NCBI GenBank assembly: GCA_938002665.1
Contig: CALLAE010000009.1
Span: forward strand, 1-64,000
Source of the DNA: an uncultured Saprospiraceae bacterium
GTDB lineage: Bacteria; Bacteroidota; Bacteroidia; Chitinophagales; Saprospiraceae
Direction: 5' to 3'
Length of the DNA stretch: 64,000 nucleotides
The notes under the pieces are model-generated. The model made no database searches. It was not told the DNA's origin and was given only the letters and a program-made list of their open reading frames with translations. A program made the translations under genes and the position numbers. This document shows positions 1 through 8,497 of the stretch, one piece after another; position 1 is the stretch's first letter, and every line of letters starts with the position of its first letter.

Positions 1-177
1 ATAGATGATGCCCTTATGTCTAATAGCATCAATAATCTGAAGGTCCTGCATGGGAAGGGCACAGGAGTACTGAGAAGAACGCTATGGCAAAAGGCGAAGG
101 AATATAAAGACATCAAGAAGATGTGGCACCCTGAGGAAGAGTATGGAGGGAATGGGGTTACTTATATTTCTTTTTAG
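1..177 (+). CDS. mutS2: MutS2, C-terminal Smr domain (5' end outside window)
   Basis: The reading frame is open from base 1 and ends in TAG at 175-177, giving the last 58 residues of a protein. It contains the signature LHGKGTGVLRRTLW and ends GGNGVTYISF, which matches the C-terminal Smr endonuclease domain of MutS2 (HGKGTG...LR and a closing GG.GVT motif). MutS2 is a MutS paralogue without a mismatch-reading domain; it acts on branched DNA and on collided ribosomes, with the Smr domain supplying nuclease activity. Only the tail is visible, so a stand-alone Smr protein is possible, but the short tail after the HGKGTG motif is typical of MutS2. Confidence 0.8.
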   Translation: MDDALMSNSINNLKVLHGKGTGVLRRTLWQKAKEYKDIKKMWHPEEEYGGNGVTYISF

Positions 178-566
178 CCCAAATTGCCGGATATTGTTAT
201 GAGCATTATGGAGAAGTGGTAGGATGGGCAAGAGGATTGCTCGATATTTATAATGAAAAATATAATGACAAAGATTGTATCGACCCTATAGAAGACAGGA
301 CCGCAAAGTCTCACAATGAAGTTTCGCTGGAATTGAGTCCAGTACCTGTGTCAGATATCTTTTATGTAAGAGTGAAAGGTGAAAAACTAGGCACTGGAAA
401 TATAACTTTGGTAGATGTTACGGGTAGAACTTTATTACATAAAGTCATCTCAAATGAAAACGCCATACAACTTGATCTAAGTACCCTAGAAAACGGGTAT
501 TATGTCATACGTTATGAAAATGAGTATAAGGTCGTAATAACTGAATCTTTAAATGTCTTTCATTGA
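178..566 (+). pseudogene. Remnant of a type IX-secreted protein (C-terminal sorting domain only)
   Basis: An open frame runs through this segment and ends at 566, but it has no good start codon; the first possible one is GTG at 216. The peptide before that point (AQIAGYCYEHYGEVVGWARG) and the stretch after it resemble the region just ahead of the sorting domain in Bacteroidota cargo proteins. The rest is a type A sorting domain: SPVPVSDIFYVRV, then VDVTGRTLL and LENGYYVIRYE. There is no signal peptide or catalytic part, so I read this as the 3' stump of a larger secreted-protein gene whose 5' part was lost. The recognisable similarity begins a few bases after the mutS2 stop. A short expressed protein from GTG 216 cannot be excluded. 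Confidence 0.6.
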
Positions 567-625
567 TAAACATTTATATCTTAGAACTGCCTGAAATTAA
601 TTTTGGGCAGTTCTATTAAAATTCT

Positions 626-2143
626 ATGCAAAAAATTGTAACCCTATTTTTCTTAACCATTGTTTCTTTTGCTGAAGCTCAGAAGCAGGATTATTATTGG
701 CCATTTGGGAGTGATCAAGATAATGCTGTAGAAGGGGTGCAAGCCATTGAATTTGATTTTAATAATTCACCATTTTCACCAAAACAAAGAGAAGGAGGCT
801 TAGAATTTGATCAGAATAATAGTGCTATCTGCGATGGTGATGGCAACTTACTTTTCTATACCAACGGCTGTGCAGTAGCTAATAGACTACATGAGCAGAT
901 GCCAAATGGGGACAGCATTAATGCCGGCTTATTCTTTGATACGTTCTGGGGTGGTGACTGCAGAAATGGTTATCCTGGTGGTCAGGATATCACTATACTT
1001 CCAGATCCTGCTTATGAGATGGGCTATTATATTATCCATAAGACCCGGCATATGGATAGTATTACTGAACTAAGATGGATGAAAGATCTCAGTTATACTT
1101 ACGTCGATTTGTCTCAAGATAATAGCTTAGGGGATGTCGTGGAAAAAAATATCTCCTTTTATGAAGGCGAACTGCTCTGGTCCTATCTTACGACTATCAG
1201 CCATGCAAATGGTAAGGATTGGTGGATAATTAATCCAGTGCATCCGCATGGGTTCCTTGTGTCTGCCTTGACAGAGGAAGGTGTGAATTATTCCTCTATT
1301 CAAGCTGGACCTATCTGGGATGAAAGATACTCAGGTGCATCTGGTGACGCCAAGTTTTCTCCTGACGGTAGAAAATATGCCTGCTTTAATGAAGTAGAAG
1401 GCTTATTACTCTATGACTTTGATCGAGAGCAAGGCAGTTTAGCTAATGAGCAACATATTCCATGGAGCATGGGAGCTGGGAATTCAGGGAGAGAAAGTTG
1501 CGAATGGAGTCCTAACTCTCGTTTCCTCTACCTGACACAGCCCGATACTCTATGGCAGCTAGATACAAGAGTAGTGCCCTTAGAAGATGGTCTAGAGTTT
1601 ATTGCAGAACATAATGGCGTGAATGATCCTCTCTCAACAGCATTCTTTAGGACAACCTTAGGACCAGATTGTCGCATCTATATAAGATCTGGCAGCAGTA
1701 CTAATACTTTTCATGTTATTAATAAGCCTGATGAGAAAGGTGTTGCCTGTGATTTGGTCCAGCAAGGAATTAGATTACCGTACATTTCTTCAACAGGTTC
1801 CTTCCCTAACTTCCCCCGCTTCCGAGTAGACGAGGAAGAGAAGTGTGATCCTAGTATCGTAAGTATAGTCGGCGAGACTGTGTGGTGGCGTAGAGACCTG
1901 ACCGTATATCCTAATCCTACCCGTGGACTAGTCACGGTAGAGGTGCCTGAGAGTAAGCGCGGTAGAATGTATGTCGTGGATATGAGTGGGCAGATAGTGA
2001 TGACTAAGAAGGTGGAGGTGCTGACTGGAGAGGTGGAGCTGTTTCTGGGGCAGCTGGTGGCAGGGACTTATAGTGTGGAGTTTGTGCCTCGGGATCATGA
2101 TGAGCGGGTGGTGTGGACTAGTAAGGTGGTGGTTGTTGAATAG
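626..2143 (+). CDS. Secreted propeller-like protein with type A T9SS sorting domain
   Basis: The 505-residue product starts with a clear signal peptide (hydrophobic residues 5-17, ending FAEAQ). A long middle part is rich in aromatic, Gly and Asp residues, with phrases such as KFSPDGRKYACFN and CEWSPNSRFLYLTQ that are typical of WD40/PD40-like propeller blades. The C-terminal 80 or so residues are a type A sorting domain (YPNPTRGLVTV, VVDMSGQIV, LVAGTYSVEF), so the protein should cross the outer membrane through the type IX system. No enzymatic motif is visible and the function is unknown. The DNA for the sorting domain is clearly richer in G than the rest of the gene. The gene stands alone, 60 bp after the remnant. 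Confidence 0.85.
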   Translation: MQKIVTLFFLTIVSFAEAQKQDYYWPFGSDQDNAVEGVQAIEFDFNNSPFSPKQREGGLEFDQNNSAICDGDGNLLFYTNGCAVANRLHEQMPNGDSINAGLFFDTFWGGDCRNGYPGGQDITILPDPAYEMGYYIIHKTRHMDSITELRWMKDLSYTYVDLSQDNSLGDVVEKNISFYEGELLWSYLTTISHANGKDWWIINPVHPHGFLVSALTEEGVNYSSIQAGPIWDERYSGASGDAKFSPDGRKYACFNEVEGLLLYDFDREQGSLANEQHIPWSMGAGNSGRESCEWSPNSRFLYLTQPDTLWQLDTRVVPLEDGLEFIAEHNGVNDPLSTAFFRTTLGPDCRIYIRSGSSTNTFHVINKPDEKGVACDLVQQGIRLPYISSTGSFPNFPRFRVDEEEKCDPSIVSIVGETVWWRRDLTVYPNPTRGLVTVEVPESKRGRMYVVDMSGQIVMTKKVEVLTGEVELFLGQLVAGTYSVEFVPRDHDERVVWTSKVVVVE

Positions 2144-2182
2144 TGGACTAACTATCTTTTGGATTAGTTCATTATTGATTAG

Positions 2183-2224
2183 AAATCCTGAAAATCCTTT
2201 AATCCTGAATATTCTGATTCTGAC
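2183..2224. repeat. Short AATCCTGA-type internal repeat in intergenic DNA
   Basis: Within 42 bp the motif AATCCTGA or close variants (AATCCTTT, ATTCTGATTCTGA) occurs four to five times head to tail. It lies in the non-coding DNA downstream of the secreted-protein gene. From memory it resembles a low-complexity motif that is scattered between genes in several Bacteroidota and other genomes, but I cannot test that here. No open frame or stable hairpin goes with it. Confidence 0.4.
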
Positions 2225-2361
2225 AAAAAGCTAAAGTGGGTGGGTAGAGATAAGTTGTAGACGGCAGCCCTACATGCTCGTGCTAATGCCTACGCCTAGC
2301 TGTTATCAATGACAATACTAAAGGATGACTCCTCGACCAACAGGGATGACAGAAAAAAAAC

Positions 2362-2391
2362 AAAAAAAAAGCGATACCAACCGGCATCGCT
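2362..2391 (-). terminator. Rho-independent terminator of ndk
   Basis: Read on the reverse strand, GCGATGCC, a GGTT loop and GGTATCGC form an 8-bp stem with one G-T wobble, followed by a run of nine T. It begins 25 bp after the ndk stop codon. Confidence 0.85.
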
Positions 2392-2415
2392 TCCTTAAAA
2401 GTTATGTTCTTATTC

Positions 2416-2838
2416 CTATGCAAACATCTCTGTTCCAGAGAAGTGAAAGTTAGCTTCTATGAGTGCATTCTCATCGCTGTCAGAACCGTGTACTGCATTC
2501 TCACCAATACTAGTTGCGTATAGCTTTCTCACAGTGCCTTCTGCAGCTTCAGCAGGATTAGTAGCTCCTATAAGCGTCCTGAAATCTTCTACTGCATTAT
2601 CCTTTTGTAATACAGCTGCAACGATAGGTCCAGAAGACATGAATTCTACCAGTTCTCCATAGAAAGGTCTTTCCTTGTGGACTGCATAAAACTGTCCAGC
2701 CATCTGAGGGCTTAGATGTACATACTTCATAGCTACTATCTTAAATCCACCTTTGTTGATGTGATTTAGAATAGCTCCGATGTGGCCATTTTTGACTGCC
2801 CCCGGTTTGATCATTGTAAATGTTATGTTACCTGCCAT
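2416..2838 (-). CDS. ndk: Nucleoside-diphosphate kinase
   Basis: The 140-residue product is a cytoplasmic nucleoside-diphosphate kinase that moves the terminal phosphate of ATP onto other (d)NDPs. The motif ENAVHGSDS contains the phosphorylated histidine (H117), and the N-terminus [14 protein letters not shown] is the usual first strand with the substrate Lys. An in-frame start 63 bp upstream (2901) would add a hydrophobic tail. I chose the ATG at 2838 because the length then fits the family and because a TACTTTTG promoter-like box lies at 2866-2873, inside the longer version. The gene is monocistronic with its own terminator, and is divergent from the DHH phosphoesterase gene. Confidence 0.95.
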   Translation of the reverse strand: MAGNITFTMIKPGAVKNGHIGAILNHINKGGFKIVAMKYVHLSPQMAGQFYAVHKERPFYGELVEFMSSGPIVAAVLQKDNAVEDFRTLIGATNPAEAAEGTVRKLYATSIGENAVHGSDSDENALIEANFHFSGTEMFA

Positions 2839-2865
2839 AAGTCTCTTATTATTTTGTTTAGGGCG

Positions 2866-2873
2866 CAAAAGTA
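2866..2873 (-). promoter_or_regulatory. Promoter -7 box of ndk
   Basis: The reverse strand reads TACTTTTG, a perfect fit to the Bacteroidota -7 consensus TAnnTTTG. It lies 27 bp ahead of the ndk ATG. I do not see a clear TTG at the -33 position. Confidence 0.55.
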
Positions 2874-3075
2874 TGAAATAGCCTATAACATTGCTTTTCA
2901 CTTGGAGTAATTTTTAGTTAATAGCTCAGAGGCACAGATATAAACAGAATTCCAAAACTGAATTTTAGTTAAAATTCATAGATATAGTCTAGCAATGAGG
3001 CCATTTCTGACGGTGTGGTTATATATTATAATTAACAGTTATCTAATTAAGATAAATTGACCATTTTTGCGCTCA

Positions 3076-4089
3076 ATGGTATTGTCAGCAACAGATATTT
3101 CGGAAATAAAGGAAGCCATAGCTTATCCTAAGGGAATCGTAATTATTAGTCACAGAAATCCTGATGGAGATGCTATAGGCTCTAGCTTAGGGCTTAAGCT
3201 CTTTCTAGATAAGTTTGGTCACAATAGCAAAGTTATTCTGCCGAGTGACTATCCCGGCACCTTTCATTTTTTATCAGGTATAGACCAGTGTATTATTTTT
3301 GACCATGAGCAAGCTAAGTCAAAAGAACTCATAGCGGCCGCCGATATTATTTTCTGTCTAGATTTTAATTCATTAGATAGAGTAGATAAGATAGGTCCAT
3401 TCATCCAAGACTCTAAGGCAAAGAAAGTCCTCATAGATCACCATCTAGACCCAGAGCCATTTGCTGATTATGTCTTCTCTGATATTCATGCTTCTTCTAC
3501 TTGCGAAATGATACACAAGTTCATACTTGATCTCAGTGAAGGCGAAAAATTAGATCCTGAAATTGGGGAGGCCTTATTCACTGGGCTTATAACAGATACT
3601 GGTTCATTCAAGTATAGTACCAGGCCCGAAACTTATACCACTGCAGCAGATCTGAAGAAGATAGGGGTGGATGATTATGGTCTTCAAGATAAAATATTCA
3701 ATACCGTAACTGAAAAGCAAATGCGCCTTCTAGGTCATTGTCTGGCTAATAGAATGGAAGTTATTCCAGAATATGCCGCGGGTATTATTGCTTTGACAAA
3801 AGAAGATTATGTTTCCTTTGACATCCAGAGAGGTGATACTGAAGGTATCGTGAACTATCTGCTTATGCTCCAAGGCATAGAAGTAGCAGCTTTCATCAGA
3901 GAGCAACCTACGATAGTGAAGCTCTCTCTCAGATCTAAAGGAGATATTTCAGTGCAAGAAATTTGTAGAAACCATTTCAATGGAGGAGGGCATAAAAATG
4001 CCTCTGGTGGTGCAGCTTATGCTAAGCTAGATGACATCGTCACCCGATTCAAAACCGTCTTGCCTAGATACGTAAACAAGAGGCTATAG
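3076..4089 (+). CDS. DHH-family phosphoesterase, NrnA-like (nano-RNase/pAp phosphatase)
   Basis: The 337-residue protein has the DHH/DHHA1 layout. Near the N-terminus is HRNPDGDAIGSSLGL (family HxPDxDAxGS motif), then CLDFNSLDR, then the DHH triplet in LIDHHLDPE, and at the C-terminus the substrate-binding GGGHKNASGG of DHHA1. Together these coordinate two manganese ions. NrnA-type enzymes degrade 2-5 nt RNAs and dephosphorylate pAp. An upstream TTG (3067) is in frame, but ATG at 3076 gives the normal N-terminus. It is followed 66 bp later by an FKBP lipoprotein gene; from memory the ndk / DHH / FKBP neighbourhood recurs in Bacteroidota. Substrate preference among RNA, pAp and cyclic dinucleotides cannot be read from the sequence. 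Confidence 0.88.
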   Translation: MVLSATDISEIKEAIAYPKGIVIISHRNPDGDAIGSSLGLKLFLDKFGHNSKVILPSDYPGTFHFLSGIDQCIIFDHEQAKSKELIAAADIIFCLDFNSLDRVDKIGPFIQDSKAKKVLIDHHLDPEPFADYVFSDIHASSTCEMIHKFILDLSEGEKLDPEIGEALFTGLITDTGSFKYSTRPETYTTAADLKKIGVDDYGLQDKIFNTVTEKQMRLLGHCLANRMEVIPEYAAGIIALTKEDYVSFDIQRGDTEGIVNYLLMLQGIEVAAFIREQPTIVKLSLRSKGDISVQEICRNHFNGGGHKNASGGAAYAKLDDIVTRFKTVLPRYVNKRL

Positions 4090-4155
4090 GCTCTGATTAT
4101 CTATGCCATTAGCTTATATTTATACCTTTTCTAATATTTTCTAGTAATTGAACCT

Positions 4156-5049
4156 ATGAGACTACTTGTCTTTTTCCTAACTATCAGCTGCATGCTCACT
4201 TATTCTTGTAAGGAAGGCCAGCCAGACAATGTATTACCTAATGGATATGAGTTTACTAAGCACACCTCTAAGGAAGGGGCTAAGCCGGTAGCAGGTCAAG
4301 TTGTCACTTTAGATTTCGAACTGATAGATGACAAAGGGACGGTACTGGATGATTCGAGATTAGTCAGTGATAATACCCCTTCCATAAAGATTCCTGAAAC
4401 ACTAAGTCCTGCTATGGCTAGAAACCCATTGCTAGCAATGGTCCAGTATATGACCATAGGAGATAGTGCAACAGTGATCGTTCCGACTGACTCTCTGCCT
4501 AATCCTCCTGATAACTTTAAGCAAAGTGCATTCATCAGTTATGTGATAAAGCTCAAGACAATCGAAGAGGAAGCAGTGTACAAAGAACGTGTGAAGCAGG
4601 AACAACTCAAAACGCGGGCGGCTGCCAAGTTTAAAGAGGAAGCGATGAAAGATGAAATGAAAGGCTACTTCGATAATTATATGGCGGGCCAATATAAAGG
4701 ATCAACAACGAAAATGGATAATGGAATGAAAATCGCTATTATCGAAAACACAGAAGAACCCAAAGCCAAACCTGGTGACTTTGTATCAGTGCAATATTTT
4801 GGTTTTCTAAAAGACGGTTCTTCCTTTGATAATTCTTACAGAGCGGGTAGACCATTTACTTTTAAGATAGGGAAGGGCATGGTCATCAAAGGCTGGGATA
4901 TAGGTATTCCAGAAGTGCCAAGAAACGCTAAGGCCATCTTGGATATTCCTTATGACTTAGCTTACGGAGAAGCAGGCAATCCACCAGTTATTCCAGCAAA
5001 ATCAGACCTGATCTTTTTCATCAACGTAGAAAAGATCAATAATATCTAA
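4156..5049 (+). CDS. FKBP-type peptidyl-prolyl isomerase lipoprotein, two FKBP modules (GldI-like)
   Basis: The 297-residue product has a lipoprotein signal (LTYSC, acylated Cys at residue 18), so it is probably anchored in a membrane facing the periplasm. Residues of about 40-135 form a divergent FKBP fold (GQVVTLDFELIDDKGTVLDDS). A charged helical linker follows, then a canonical FKBP domain (about 205-297: VSVQYFGFLKDGSSFDNS, IKGWDIGI, IPYDLAYGE). The second domain keeps the usual active-site aromatics; the first looks degraded and may act as a chaperone. The architecture resembles the gliding-motility/T9SS-associated lipoprotein GldI. Because true GldI function cannot be shown from sequence, I leave the symbol blank. 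Confidence 0.85.
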   Translation: MRLLVFFLTISCMLTYSCKEGQPDNVLPNGYEFTKHTSKEGAKPVAGQVVTLDFELIDDKGTVLDDSRLVSDNTPSIKIPETLSPAMARNPLLAMVQYMTIGDSATVIVPTDSLPNPPDNFKQSAFISYVIKLKTIEEEAVYKERVKQEQLKTRAAAKFKEEAMKDEMKGYFDNYMAGQYKGSTTKMDNGMKIAIIENTEEPKAKPGDFVSVQYFGFLKDGSSFDNSYRAGRPFTFKIGKGMVIKGWDIGIPEVPRNAKAILDIPYDLAYGEAGNPPVIPAKSDLIFFINVEKINNI

Positions 5050-5092
5050 AAGTATTAGCTAATACACATCACTAATTTAAACCGAGGGCAGG

Positions 5093-6176
5093 ATGACTAT
5101 AGAGCAACACAAAGCTTTGTTGGGTCGTTTGGAGTCGTTAAGGAGATATCTTTGACGTCGATAATAGACTAAACGAAATTCAAGATAGAGAGCAGAAATC
5201 TCTAGATCCTAATTTTTGGAATGATTCCAAGGCGGCCGAAGTCGTCATGAAAGAGATCAAGATTCACAAATTATGGGTCAATAAATTCAACTTAATCAAG
5301 GTTAATTTTGATGATCTAGATGCGATGGCTGAGTTCTACAAAGAGGGCGAGGTCAGCGAAGAGGAGGTCACTGCACAGTATGAAAAATGCCTTGAGATAA
5401 TAGAAGATGTAGAGTTCCGATCTACACTAGACCAAGAAGAAGACGAACTTTCCTGCCTGCTCGAGATCAATGCAGGTGCAGGAGGCACTGAAGCCTGTGA
5501 CTGGGCAGAGATGCTGTATCGGATGTACGTTATGTATGGAGAAAAAGCAGGCTACAAAGTGAAGGAACTTAATCGAGTAGATGGTGATGTGGCAGGCGTA
5601 AAATCTGTCGAGATAGAAATATCTGGCGACTATGCCTATGGGATGCTTAAAAGTGAAAATGGTGTCCACAGACTAGTGAGAATAAGTCCTTATAATGCAC
5701 AAGGAAAAAGGATGACCTCCTTCGCTTCTGTATTCGTACATCCACTGATAGACAACAGTATAGAAATAGAAGTCAATCCCGCAGACCTTAGCTGGGACAC
5801 TTTCAGAGCTAGTGGTGCAGGTGGACAACATGTCAATAAAACAGAGTCTGCAGTTAGATGTAGACACCTTCCCTCAGGCATCGTCGTAGAGTGCCAAGCC
5901 GAAAGAAGCCAACATAGAAACAGAGAGATAGCCATAGAAATGCTAAAGTCTAGACTCTATCAAAAGACCTTAGAAGAGAAAAGAGCCTTACAATCTGAAA
6001 CGGAAGCAGGAAAGATGAAAAATGAGTGGGGTTCTCAGATAAGATCTTATGTGCTGGATGACAGACGCGTGAAAGATCACCGTACTAATCATGAGAATCG
6101 TAACACAGATGCTGTTCTCAACGGTGATATAGAAAGCTTTCTAAAAGCCTATCTAATGTGGGATGGATCACGATAA
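5093..6176 (+). CDS. prfB: Peptide chain release factor 2 with programmed +1 frameshift
   Basis: The gene is read in two frames. From ATG 5093 the first frame gives 20 residues (MTIEQHKALLG...) and stops at TGA 5153-5155. The main frame resumes at GAC 5154 and runs to 6176, giving about 360 residues in all, the normal RF2 length. The slip site at 5150-5156 is CTT TGA C, preceded by AAGGAG at 5140-5145. This is the classic autoregulatory arrangement: scarce RF2 lets the ribosome slip at its own UGA. The GGQ loop (SGAGGQHVNKTES) catalyses peptide release. The codon-recognition tripeptide is Ser-Pro-Tyr in place of the textbook Ser-Pro-Phe. A call starting at ATG 5247 would miss 51 residues. Confidence 0.95.
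5140..5156 (+). promoter_or_regulatory. RF2 recoding (+1 frameshift) element
   Basis: AAGGAG, then four bases, then CTTTGAC. The internal Shine-Dalgarno-like sequence lies just ahead of the Leu codon CTT and the in-frame UGA with a following C, which is a weak termination context. Spacing and order match the E. coli prfB element. Confidence 0.92.
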
Positions 6177-6185
6177 CTTATTACT

Positions 6186-7592
6186 ATGACCAGTGGAACT
6201 GAACCACCAAAGACTACAGTAAAAGGCAAAGATGTCCTTACCTACTTTATTAATCTAGTCAAGGAAATTCTTGATCTAGATCATGGTGTAGATAAGTGGG
6301 GCACCATCAATGAAGTGAAATCTAAGCAATCCATGTCAGGTGCCAATGCATGGATGCTCATCTGTAGTATCATGATTGCCTCCATCGGGCTCAATCTAGA
6401 TTCTCAAGCAGTCATTATAGGAGCGATGCTTATCTCCCCGCTCATGTCACCTATACTAGGTGTCGGTGTAGCTGTAGGGATTAATGATAAGGATGCCTTA
6501 TATAATGCGCTTATGCACTTTGTGTCAGCCATTCTCATTGCGCTGATCACCTCTAGCCTCTATTTCTTGCTCACTCCACTTAATGAATTTACGGAGGAGA
6601 TACAAGCGAGAACAGAACCTACTTTTTTAGATATTCTGATAGCTGTGTTCGGTGGTATAGCAGGAATCGTCTCCATAGCACGTAAGGATATTTCCACTAC
6701 TTTACCAGGGGTAGCCATTGCGACGGCTTTGATGCCACCGCTTTGTGTTACTGGGTATGGGATAGCAACTGGATCTTTTGATATTGCATCTAAGTCCTTT
6801 TATCTCTTCTTTCTGAATAGCTTTTTTGTAGCCTTTGCGACTTATGTTATCGTACGTTACCTCAGGTTTCCGCATAAGAAGTATGCCTCACCACAAGAGA
6901 GAAGAAAAAATGTGATCATTGTGAGCTTGGTCAGTTTGATTATGACAGTACCTAGTTTTCTGATTTTTAGTCAAGTATATAAAGAATTTAAAGAGGAGCA
7001 ACGAGTACAGACCTTCCTTGAGGAATACATTGGTATAAATTCTATTTTCTTAGACGATTATCAATTATTGAAATTAGATGATGGTTCTCAAAAACTAATC
7101 CTTAAAGTGTACGGTGATAGTATCAGTAGAAAGAAAATAGGTTACTATCAGAAAGGTCTCGAAAATGCAGGTATGGCAAAGACGACCTTAGAGATTATTC
7201 CCACCTCGGAAATTAATCTTACAAAGGTCCAGCAAATAGAAAGCCAGTTATCTGAAGTCGGAAACAGAATCAATAACCAGATAGCGAGCTTGAGTAAAGA
7301 GCGGGAGGAGCGCCTCACCATGTTTTCTAAACTAGAGAAACAAGAAAATATATTGGGTCAAGACTCTGCCTATTTTAAAGAGCTATGTGAAGGAGTAAAG
7401 ATATTCTTACCTGAAATAGAAAGCATAGATGTTGCTATTTCTCAGTACAGCGATTTTGAAAGTACTACCACAGACTTACCTCTAGTTGTAGCAAAGTGGA
7501 AGAAACCCAAAGAGGGTGAGATAGCTAAGCTAGAGTCTTATATTAAGAATAAGTATGGCTTGGATACGTTGAAGGTGGTGGTTGTGAGATAA
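6186..7592 (+). CDS. DUF389 family integral membrane protein
   Basis: The 468-residue protein has about six hydrophobic segments between residues 50 and 265, with the family hallmark GAMLISPLMSPILGVGVA followed by GIAGIVSIARKD and GVAIATALMPPLCVTGYG. After the membrane part comes a soluble region of about 200 residues including a coiled-coil-like stretch (residues 350-395). DUF389 proteins (TIGR00341 type) are widespread in Bacteroidota; no transport or enzymatic activity is established to my knowledge. It begins 9 bp after prfB and is probably co-transcribed, although the link is unlikely to be functional. Confidence 0.85.
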   Translation: MTSGTEPPKTTVKGKDVLTYFINLVKEILDLDHGVDKWGTINEVKSKQSMSGANAWMLICSIMIASIGLNLDSQAVIIGAMLISPLMSPILGVGVAVGINDKDALYNALMHFVSAILIALITSSLYFLLTPLNEFTEEIQARTEPTFLDILIAVFGGIAGIVSIARKDISTTLPGVAIATALMPPLCVTGYGIATGSFDIASKSFYLFFLNSFFVAFATYVIVRYLRFPHKKYASPQERRKNVIIVSLVSLIMTVPSFLIFSQVYKEFKEEQRVQTFLEEYIGINSIFLDDYQLLKLDDGSQKLILKVYGDSISRKKIGYYQKGLENAGMAKTTLEIIPTSEINLTKVQQIESQLSEVGNRINNQIASLSKEREERLTMFSKLEKQENILGQDSAYFKELCEGVKIFLPEIESIDVAISQYSDFESTTTDLPLVVAKWKKPKEGEIAKLESYIKNKYGLDTLKVVVVR

Positions 7593-7692
7593 TTATTAGT
7601 AGAGGGATTAGGCAGACGTTTAGATCCGCGTTGTTACCTTTTTGTATCTCATGACATAGAGATTATATATCTCATACTAAACGACTAATCAT

Positions 7693-8412
7693 ATGTCTTA
7701 TCTACAACTAAAGTTTACTCTTGTCTCTTTTATTCTTTTTGTATTAGTCTATTCATGTTCAAATAGAATTGAAGATGAACTTCCTGCAGACCCAATGTGC
7801 GATTTGGAATTATTAATTGAAGAAAATCCAATTGGTACTCTCTCAGCTATTCCAGAAGCAGGTACCGCTCCTTATAATTATTTGTGGTCATCAGGAGAAT
7901 CTGAAAGTACCATTATGCCTACGCAAAGTGGCGAGTACACAGTTACTATTACAGATGCAATGCGATGCGTGGAAGAAAGCTCTTATGTGTATACCGACAT
8001 ATGTGAAGGATTTATTACTGAAATCATTCAGGATAGTAGTTGGCAATTGACTGCTTCTAATTTTGAGGGAGAGCCTCCATATACTTATCTGTGGTCAACA
8101 GGCGAAACCAGTCTGAGTATTTCTATAGAAATGAACAGTGAATATGATGTACTAACTTCTGATTCTAATGGCTGCCAAGCTCGTGATTCCATTTTAGTGG
8201 ACTGGTGGAATCCTTGTGGGATTGTTCTGGTTTTGACAACTACCCCGGGAATGGCTACTGCTTCAGCTACGGGTGGTGCCGGAATATTCACTTATATATG
8301 GAATACTGGAGATACAACTCCTACTGTGACAAATCTTGTTGCAGGACAGTATACTGTCACTGTAACAGATGCAGTAGGTTGTACTGTCGAAGACTCAATT
8401 GATGTTGAATAA
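7693..8412 (+). CDS. Lipoprotein with three SprB-type repeats
   Basis: The 239-residue product has a lipoprotein signal (LVYSC, Cys22). It then carries three copies of a module of about 65 residues whose core is PYxYLWSxGExxxxI....GxYxVTxTDxxGC: APYNYLWSSGESESTIMP, PPYTYLWSTGETSLSI and GIFTYIWNTGDTTPTV. This is the SprB repeat (PF13573), known from the very large gliding adhesin SprB and other secreted Bacteroidota proteins. Here the protein is short, lipid-anchored and without a type IX sorting domain, so it may sit on the outer-membrane surface as a small adhesin or scaffold. That role is inference. Confidence 0.82.
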   Translation: MSYLQLKFTLVSFILFVLVYSCSNRIEDELPADPMCDLELLIEENPIGTLSAIPEAGTAPYNYLWSSGESESTIMPTQSGEYTVTITDAMRCVEESSYVYTDICEGFITEIIQDSSWQLTASNFEGEPPYTYLWSTGETSLSISIEMNSEYDVLTSDSNGCQARDSILVDWWNPCGIVLVLTTTPGMATASATGGAGIFTYIWNTGDTTPTVTNLVAGQYTVTVTDAVGCTVEDSIDVE

Positions 8413-8497
8413 GAAACTGTATGAATAGTGAATGCTTCACTCTAGAGTATCACTCAGATGTTTCTTTCGGTGAAGTAGTTTTTCTATTCGTATCAAT

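Noticed and set aside
2839-2901. Longer N-terminus for Ndk
   Set aside because: The extra 21 residues are not part of the family and would place the exact TACTTTTG promoter-like box inside the gene.
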